A DNA stretch of 64,000 bases, taken from Mucilaginibacter sp. SJ. Lineage in GTDB: Bacteria; Bacteroidota; Bacteroidia; Sphingobacteriales; Sphingobacteriaceae. Positions 58,224 through 64,000 of the stretch are shown here, one piece after another (positions within the stretch are counted from its first letter, which is position 1; the number at the start of each line of letters is the position of its first letter). Below the pieces are notes generated by a model that made no database searches, was not told the DNA's origin, and saw only the letters and a list, made by a program, of their open reading frames with translations. The stretch spans positions 558,001 to 622,000 of the forward strand of contig NZ_CP118631.1 in NCBI RefSeq assembly GCF_028993635.1. The letters run 5' to 3'. The position numbers and the translations under genes were made by a program.

Positions 58224-58245
58224 CAAAGCCCCGTAAGGGGCTTTG
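58224..58245 (+). terminator. Hairpin between DUF3606 and the LigD gene
   Basis: CAAAGCCCC and GGGGCTTTG form a perfect 9-bp stem around GTAA. Without a long T-run it may be a partial terminator, or act as an mRNA hairpin 12 bp upstream of the ATG at 58258. Confidence 0.55.
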
Positions 58246-58257
58246 TCGTCTCAACCA

Positions 58258-61188
58258 ATGAAGATCGCTACCTACAACATCAATGGCATCAACGGCCGTC
58301 TCGATATCCTGCTGCGCTGGCTTGCGGAAGCCGACCCGGATATCGTTTGTTTACAGGAGCTTAAAACCGAGCAGCATAAATTTCCCGAGCGGCAGCTGAA
58401 GGCAGCCGGTTACCACGCCGTTTGGGTAGGCCAGAAAAGCTGGAACGGCGTCGCCATTCTGTCCAAAACCGAGATCAGGGAACTCATCCGCGACCTGCCG
58501 GGCGAAGATGAAGAATTTACCCACAGCCGCTATATCGAGGCATTCATTAACGGTATCGTCATCGGCTGCATATACCTGCCCAATGGCAATCCCTGGCCAG
58601 GCCCGAAATTTGACTATAAGCTGCGTTGGTTCGAGCGCCTGACGGAGCATGCGCAAAACCTTGTTCACCGGGAGCTACCTGTGATGCTCATCGGTGATTA
58701 TAACGTCATGCCAACCGATCTGGACACCTATAAACCTGAAAAGTACCTGAAAAATGCCTTGTTCCGGCCTGAAACCAAAGTTGCCTTTAAGATGCTTGTG
58801 GACCAAGGCTGGAAAGATGCCATCCGCCACCTTTATCCCGACGAACGTATCTACACTTTCTGGGATTACCTGCGTGATGCCTACGGGCGCAACGCCGGAC
58901 TGCGGCTCGACCATTTCCTGCTCAATCCCAAAATCGCCGGAAGGCTGAAAACTGCGCAGGTCGACAAACACGTACGCGGTTGGGAAGGCAGCAGTGACCA
59001 CGCGCCCGTCTGGATCGAACTTGCTGACCACGACCTGCCAAAGAACGACCAGGCTAAACAAACCGGCAGGGCCATGAACTCACAGTTAACAAAAGCCACG
59101 AAAGCTCAAACCCAACCCCAAGCCGGGACCAGCGACGTGCGGGCGATCTTAAAAGAAGCGCCCAAAGCCGAACTGCCGCGGAACATCAAACCCATGAAAG
59201 CGACCCTCGTCGACACCCCCTTTGATGATCCCGGCTGGGTTTACGAGATCAAATGGGACGGCTACCGCGCCATCGCCAGCATTGCGCAAGGCAGCGCAAC
59301 CCTCATCTCGCGTAACAATCTGCCCTTCGGCCAATTCGGCCCGATCAACCAACTTATGGAAAGCTGGTCTATGAACGCCGTACTGGACGGAGAGATCGTC
59401 GCTTTGGACGAACAGGGCAATGCCGACTTTGGCGCACTGCAAAACTGGCGAAACACCAAAAGCGCCCGGCTGGTCTATTATGTTTTCGACATCTTATGGT
59501 ACGAAGGCCACGACCTTACCAAACAGCCTTTGCACCAACGCAAAGACATCCTGAACGCCGTTTTACCAACAGACAGCGAACTGGTCAAAGCCAGCCCTTC
59601 TTTCGCCGTAAACGGTATCGAGTTTTTTGAGACCGCTAAAAAAATGAAACTTGAAGGTATCATCGCCAAACGCGCTGAGAGCGTTTACACTTCCGATGCC
59701 CGTTCGCGCGACTGGCTCAAGATCAAGGCGAAACGCCGCCAGGAAGTCGTTATCGCCGGCTTTACCAAAAATGAAGGTACCGGCAAATACTTCAGCGCAC
59801 TGGCCATCGGTGTTTATGACCCGAAAGGTGTGTTGCGTTATATCGGCAAAGTCGGCACCGGATTTAACGATGCCCAGCAGAAAGAAATGATGGCACAATT
59901 CAAACCGCTCATCGCCGCCGAAAGCCCTTTTGATGTGGAACCCGACGTGGACGAACCATCGCAGTTCCGGCCGCGCAGACTGGGCGCAAAGGCCACATGG
60001 CTCAAACCCGAGCTGGTTTGTGAGATCGAATTTGCCGAGATCACCGGCGACGGCAAGGTCAGGCAGGCCTCTTTCAAAGGCATGCGTAGTGACAAGAACC
60101 CGAAAGAAGTGATCATGGAAACCGAAGCCGACACGACAAGCGTAGTCGAGGCGCAAAACCTCAAGGCGGACATCCAGGAGATACAAGCCGATGGAACCGT
60201 AAAGGCTAACGCCCGACCGTTCAAGCCGGCAAAGGCCATCAAGGCCAAACCAACCAGCAATCCGCTGCTTTCGTCAAAAAATGATACCGAAGAAAAGAAA
60301 GTCAACGGGCATTTATTAAAATTCACGCACCTGAACAAGCTTTACTGGCCAGAGGATGGTATCACCAAACGGGACATGTTCAACTATTATCATCAGGTCG
60401 CACCTTTCATGCTGCCTTATCTGAAAGACCGGCCCATGTCGCTCAATCGTTTCCCCGGCGGTATCCATGGCGAAAGCTTTTACCAAAAGAACGTTCGTGA
60501 CAAAGCGCCTGAATGGGCAAAGACCATGGCCCATACCAATAGCGAAGGCATCGATAAAGACTACCTGCTGGGGGACGACGAAGCCACCTTACTTTGGATG
60601 GCCAGCCTGGGCTGCATTGAGATCAACCCCTGGTTCAGCCGTGCACAATCGCCGGATAATCCCGATTACTGCGTCATCGACCTTGACCCCGATAAACAAC
60701 ATTTCGACCAGGTGATCCAGGCCGCGCAGGAAGTCAAAAAAGTACTGGATGCCATCGATGTGCCCAGCTATCCGAAAACCTCCGGTTCAACCGGCATACA
60801 TATTTATATCCCACTCGGGGCCAAGTACACGTATGACCAAAGCCAGTTGTTCGCCAACATCATTGTGAAATTGGTCCACCAGCAAATACCGAAATTTACC
60901 ACGCTTGAACGCATGATCTCCAACCGCAAAGGAAAGATGTACCTGGATTTTTTACAGAACCGGCCCGGCGCCACCATTGCAGGCGTGTATTCCCTCCGCC
61001 CCAAACCCGGTGCCACCGTGTCCATGCCTGTGCACTGGGACGAAGTAAGACCCGGCCTCACCATGAAAGATTTTACTATACACAATGCCCTGGACCGTCT
61101 CAAAGAAACCGGCGACCTGTTCAACGGTGTATTGAGCGAAGGCATCGATCTGGCCAAAACAGTACAGAAAGCGCAAAGTGTATTTTAA
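58258..61188 (+). CDS. ligD: ExoIII-type nuclease fused to DNA ligase D (ligase + polymerase)
   Basis: One continuous frame of 976 residues. Residues 1 to about 265 are an exonuclease III/APE-type domain (MKIATYNINGING; E34 in CLQELKTE; GDYNVMP; SSDHAPVW). From about 300 it is an ATP-dependent ligase: catalytic K332 in EIKWDGYRA, an OB-fold ending FKGMRSDKNPKEV. A LigD polymerase domain follows (VIDLDPDK, SGSTGIHIYIP, about 680-966). The usual LigD 3'-phosphoesterase domain is absent; the ExoIII domain may replace its end-cleaning role. It should repair breaks by non-homologous end joining, normally with Ku (not in this window). The TTG at 58245-region start was rejected in favour of ATG 58258. 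Confidence 0.9.
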   Translation: MKIATYNINGINGRLDILLRWLAEADPDIVCLQELKTEQHKFPERQLKAAGYHAVWVGQKSWNGVAILSKTEIRELIRDLPGEDEEFTHSRYIEAFINGIVIGCIYLPNGNPWPGPKFDYKLRWFERLTEHAQNLVHRELPVMLIGDYNVMPTDLDTYKPEKYLKNALFRPETKVAFKMLVDQGWKDAIRHLYPDERIYTFWDYLRDAYGRNAGLRLDHFLLNPKIAGRLKTAQVDKHVRGWEGSSDHAPVWIELADHDLPKNDQAKQTGRAMNSQLTKATKAQTQPQAGTSDVRAILKEAPKAELPRNIKPMKATLVDTPFDDPGWVYEIKWDGYRAIASIAQGSATLISRNNLPFGQFGPINQLMESWSMNAVLDGEIVALDEQGNADFGALQNWRNTKSARLVYYVFDILWYEGHDLTKQPLHQRKDILNAVLPTDSELVKASPSFAVNGIEFFETAKKMKLEGIIAKRAESVYTSDARSRDWLKIKAKRRQEVVIAGFTKNEGTGKYFSALAIGVYDPKGVLRYIGKVGTGFNDAQQKEMMAQFKPLIAAESPFDVEPDVDEPSQFRPRRLGAKATWLKPELVCEIEFAEITGDGKVRQASFKGMRSDKNPKEVIMETEADTTSVVEAQNLKADIQEIQADGTVKANARPFKPAKAIKAKPTSNPLLSSKNDTEEKKVNGHLLKFTHLNKLYWPEDGITKRDMFNYYHQVAPFMLPYLKDRPMSLNRFPGGIHGESFYQKNVRDKAPEWAKTMAHTNSEGIDKDYLLGDDEATLLWMASLGCIEINPWFSRAQSPDNPDYCVIDLDPDKQHFDQVIQAAQEVKKVLDAIDVPSYPKTSGSTGIHIYIPLGAKYTYDQSQLFANIIVKLVHQQIPKFTTLERMISNRKGKMYLDFLQNRPGATIAGVYSLRPKPGATVSMPVHWDEVRPGLTMKDFTIHNALDRLKETGDLFNGVLSEGIDLAKTVQKAQSVF

Positions 61189-61326
61189 AGATCACCATCC
61201 GTTAAAACAATTGATCGATCTGTGAAATGTAGGTTAACAATGCACAACTTCGACTACAATGATTTATCCATATAGTCTTCTAAATAAGTGATATAGAAAC
61301 TGTCTAAAGTGAAGAGTTAGCATATT
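61189..61326. other. Intergenic region, nothing recognised
   Basis: AT-rich spacer between the end of the LigD gene and the convergent ABC-3C locus. It shows no clear terminator or gene. Confidence 0.3.
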
Positions 61327-63282
61327 TTAACTCTCAAAAACTTCGGGCCAATCAGAGGGGATTAACTTATCATTTGCGATTTTCGGCCATTTGTATTTGG
61401 TTGCTTTTTTATACGCCTCGTGGTAGCTAAGATAGGCATGCTCTAAAATGATAACTTGGAGTCCTTTCTGCTCCTGAACTTGTTTGAATATAAAATTAAA
61501 ATGCTTTTCAAGAGCAGCACTGTCATCATCATTATTAATATCGACCTCCTTAATGTCTTTTTCGTCGTCAGAATCTTTATTAGAATAATAGGGCCTGCTG
61601 ACTTGATCTAAAATCAAGAGCCCTGGAACAGAAGATTTTTTCTCAGATAAGAAACGTTGGAATGCAAAAGCAAAAGACAAATGAAGGCTCAAATAATTCT
61701 CGTCCGATCCAATGTTCGCAAATGGTGTCTTGCGTTCAGTTTCAGCATCAGTAATCACAAGCTTGGGCTGTTTGGAGAAAAAGTTGACCTCGCAGTTTTC
61801 TATTGGTATCCCTCGCGGCAATTCTTTAAGGTTCGCGGTCGCATACTTAGAGATCTTCCTCTCAGCCAGTGCAATTCTTTCCTCTTTATGGCTTTTGCCA
61901 TATTTGCTATTTATCTGCTCAATTTCCCGGTTATAATCATTTAGTTTTTTTTGATCGAAGGCTTCAACTGCCGTATGGTTATCCAAAAAGTAAGATATTC
62001 TGCCTATAATTCGGCTAATATTTTGATTTAAAACCAGTTGATTTTGAGCAACTTCCGATTCTTTTATAAGATTTCGGATTTCGTTGTCAGATTTATTTAT
62101 GTTGATTTGTAAGCCGTCAATTTTTTCGTCGATTTCCTTAACGAACCCGTTCATAGCCGGCTTGTGGTTTTTAACTACCTTTCTTTCACGTCTTAGTTCG
62201 ACAATGGAGTTTTCGATCATTTTTGAAATTTCATTCGGCTCCTTAAAATCTGAGCTACATACAGGGCATTTTTCCTCGGTATGCTGAAAAAATTTACTTA
62301 AATCAAGTTTTGATAGTTGCTTTTCAACGACTTTATCATAATCGTCCGTTGTAGAATTCATTTGGATTGCTGCAGTTTTTTTGCGCCTGAGAATGTTAAG
62401 TTCCGCCAGTTGATTGGATTTAATAATCTGCAGAGATTTTAAAACGTCATCATTTTCAAAGTTAACTGCGCTGTATTCCCATTTGGTTAATCTTTCAAGG
62501 ATATCAATTAAGGTATCTTTATTTGCAGACACAACAGAATCATCCATTTGGAATAAACCTACCTGAGATGCTTCCGCCAGCAAGGATCTGCACTTCTCTA
62601 AAACATCGATTTGGTGTTGTTCAAATAATATTTGCTTTCTTTCCTCGCTTTCAATACCCTTTTTCAGCCCCCGCAACCTTCGCATAGCTTCAAGTTCCTT
62701 TAAATCTATGGCACCCAGAAAATATGGCAGTGAATCAATGATACGTTTAGAAGCATTTTGATCGTCTAAACCATACATTAAAGTGGTATCACTATCAATG
62801 ACCTTTTTATCCAGGTAAATGAATGGTGTGATTTGTCTTATTGAAATCTTATTAACGCTTAATACATTATCACTTTCATTAACTACTGTGAACCCAAATA
62901 AATTTTCTAACAGTGCTTTAATCTCTTCAATATTACCTCTACCATTTAAATCATTAGCGGAAATTGGAACATCAACATCTGCACCATATTCGAAGTACAT
63001 ATTTCCTGATGCTTTTCCAGATTTCGATATTTCTCTACCTATAACAAACTCCGTAGTTCCGTCAGACCATTTCGTTGCAATATGTGTAACACGCGCCGAT
63101 ACAAATGCCGGAATGTTGTTTGTAGAGGACCCAAGGCAGTAGTCAATTGCAGTTATGACCGCTGATTTTCCAGTATTGGACGCACCTGTTATGATGGTCA
63201 CGTCATTTACGTTGAACTCTATTGTCCTATGCAAGTTATTCTTACTATAAAAAATTAAGTGGCTAATATTCCATCTGTTCAT
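61327..63282 (-). CDS. ABC-3C defence ATPase (DUF3732, SMC/Rad50-like)
   Basis: An ATPase head split by a coiled coil: Walker A ITGASNTGKSAVITA (about 31-45), coiled coils from ~190 to ~470 interrupted by a zinc-hook-type CPVCSSDF (about 340), Walker B region GLLILDQVSRPYY (about 555). The family DUF3732 belongs to ABC-three-component systems, in which the ATPase activates an effector during phage or plasmid attack. It overlaps the middle component gene by 4 bp. Confidence 0.85.
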   Translation of the reverse strand: MNRWNISHLIFYSKNNLHRTIEFNVNDVTIITGASNTGKSAVITAIDYCLGSSTNNIPAFVSARVTHIATKWSDGTTEFVIGREISKSGKASGNMYFEYGADVDVPISANDLNGRGNIEEIKALLENLFGFTVVNESDNVLSVNKISIRQITPFIYLDKKVIDSDTTLMYGLDDQNASKRIIDSLPYFLGAIDLKELEAMRRLRGLKKGIESEERKQILFEQHQIDVLEKCRSLLAEASQVGLFQMDDSVVSANKDTLIDILERLTKWEYSAVNFENDDVLKSLQIIKSNQLAELNILRRKKTAAIQMNSTTDDYDKVVEKQLSKLDLSKFFQHTEEKCPVCSSDFKEPNEISKMIENSIVELRRERKVVKNHKPAMNGFVKEIDEKIDGLQININKSDNEIRNLIKESEVAQNQLVLNQNISRIIGRISYFLDNHTAVEAFDQKKLNDYNREIEQINSKYGKSHKEERIALAERKISKYATANLKELPRGIPIENCEVNFFSKQPKLVITDAETERKTPFANIGSDENYLSLHLSFAFAFQRFLSEKKSSVPGLLILDQVSRPYYSNKDSDDEKDIKEVDINNDDDSAALEKHFNFIFKQVQEQKGLQVIILEHAYLSYHEAYKKATKYKWPKIANDKLIPSDWPEVFES

Positions 63283-63755
63283 ATTTCCAATCCTAAGTGG
63301 TTAAATATGGTTTTAGTTGATTTAATTTGGCCGATCCAACTACCGAGCCTTTTTGCATTCTTAAAATGTCGTGCAATCGATGAAGAACCATAAATGTTTC
63401 CGATATTATCAGAGTGTGCAACCAGGTTACTGTAACTGTCAAAGCCGATTATCTTTTTGGCTATACCGTAAGCCATGGCGGGCTGTATGTATTCGATCGA
63501 ATCATTGATCCGAGTATTCAATCCTATAAGGATTTGCGGATTCTGTTTAATCCATGAATAAAATCCGGTTTTAATATTGGTTCCATCAAAAGTAGACTCT
63601 AAATCGCCTGATAGAATGATTGGTATTGGTAACACCAATAACGAAAATGGCAACCCACTTCCGGCCTCCTCAGTATATCCTTCCAAATAGCCAAGCAGCA
63701 CCAATGATAAAAAAGCGGGGTTCGTTGCTGCAAATACGTCAATGCTTTTATTCAT
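63279..63755 (-). CDS. ABC-3C middle component
   Basis: A 158-aa protein starting MNKSIDVFAATNPAFLSLVL, with TEEAGSGLPFSLLVLPIPII and NTRINDSIEYIQPAMAYGI. This is the pattern of the small middle components that join effector and ATPase in ABC-3C systems. It lies between the two other genes with overlaps of 8 and 4 bp. Confidence 0.8.
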   Translation of the reverse strand: MNKSIDVFAATNPAFLSLVLLGYLEGYTEEAGSGLPFSLLVLPIPIILSGDLESTFDGTNIKTGFYSWIKQNPQILIGLNTRINDSIEYIQPAMAYGIAKKIIGFDSYSNLVAHSDNIGNIYGSSSIARHFKNAKRLGSWIGQIKSTKTIFNHLGLEI

Positions 63756-64000
63756 CAGTTAGATCAGTTATCAAAGTTAAAAAATCACAGTGCCAACCAA
63801 CTTTCCTATTTGATGACAGCATTTGGTAACTTCCTCTAATTAGGTCCGGGTTGTCATAAGTTTTTGAAATTTTTCCGACCTGTTGATGAGCAGTATTGTG
63901 TGTCCAATCCAAAAGTAGACGACCTTCTTCTTTAATCTGATCATCAGAAAAATTACTTTTATTATCGACGATCTCTCCAAATTTATATGACCATTCTTGA
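63748..64000 (-). CDS. ABC-3C effector C-terminus (partial)
   Basis: The frame is open to the window end. The last ~83 residues contain EEGRLLLDWTHNTAHQQVGK and YQMLSSNRKVGWHCDFLTL, ending LITDLTDE at TAA 63748-63750. The stop overlaps the start of the middle component by 8 bp. The effector domain itself lies outside the window, so its activity cannot be named. Confidence 0.75.
   Translation of the reverse strand, partial: QEWSYKFGEIVDNKSNFSDDQIKEEGRLLLDWTHNTAHQQVGKISKTYDNPDLIRGSYQMLSSNRKVGWHCDFLTLITDLTDE

Overview
The window looks like accessory DNA of a Bacteroidota bacterium, most likely a Sphingobacteriaceae member (Mucilaginibacter/Pedobacter type). The evidence is the Bacteroidota-type conjugation genes (TraE/F/G/J/K/M/N, RteC, MobC plus relaxase), the SusC/SusD pair, DUF4099, DUF6520 and DUF3606 proteins, a small Hc1-type histone, and several promoters with the TAnnTTTG -7 box. 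No rRNA, tRNA or integrase was seen. Most of the window reads as an integrative conjugative element or large plasmid carrying cargo. Base composition is mosaic: the Hachiman block (left end), the SusC/D block and the right end are visibly AT-rich, while the tra, PRTRC and LigD blocks are richer in GC.

Layout. 1-1130: 3' part of an unrecognised gene. 1289-4725: Hachiman defence pair (HamA nuclease, HamB helicase). 4752-10196 (-): a four-gene mutagenesis/repair operon, dinB -> dnaE2 -> unknown -> SRAP, with a palindrome over its promoter. 10335-13458: a protein with a Rieske-like tail, a GNAT acetyltransferase, a histone-H1-like protein and a HEPN/Toprim protein. 13609-37263 (-): the conjugation module, running from RteC, small DNA-binding proteins, a primase-like protein, candidate oriT, MobC and relaxase through ParA, the VirB-like tra genes, T4CP, M23 hydrolase, ArdC and DUF4099. 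An IS3-family element sits in an unusual octamer-periodic array between mobC and the relaxase. 37341-47174: a peptide/redox/transport island with a GG-leader peptide, a C39 peptidase-transporter lacking its ATPase, regulators, MauE-like, DUF6520, SusD, SusC and TlpA genes. 47475-51433: two small XRE regulators with matching upstream palindromes, and a Septu (PtuA/PtuB) defence pair. 51563-57577 (-): a PRTRC cassette with E1-like, E2-like and ubiquitin-like proteins plus SSB. 58017-61188: DUF3606 and a single polypeptide joining an ExoIII-type nuclease to LigD ligase and polymerase domains. 61327-64000 (-): an ABC-three-component (ABC-3C) defence locus, cut by the window end.

How it fits together: a self-transferable element that protects itself and its host (Hachiman, Septu, ABC-3C, HEPN/Toprim, ArdC), repairs or mutates DNA (DinB/DnaE2/SRAP, ExoIII-LigD, SSB), and carries a secreted-peptide and redox/uptake island. 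The most unusual items are the ExoIII-LigD fusion, the octamer array beside the relaxase, the GG-peptide/ATPase-less C39 locus, a palindrome shared by three sites, and the PRTRC ubiquitin-like cassette with no visible JAB protease.
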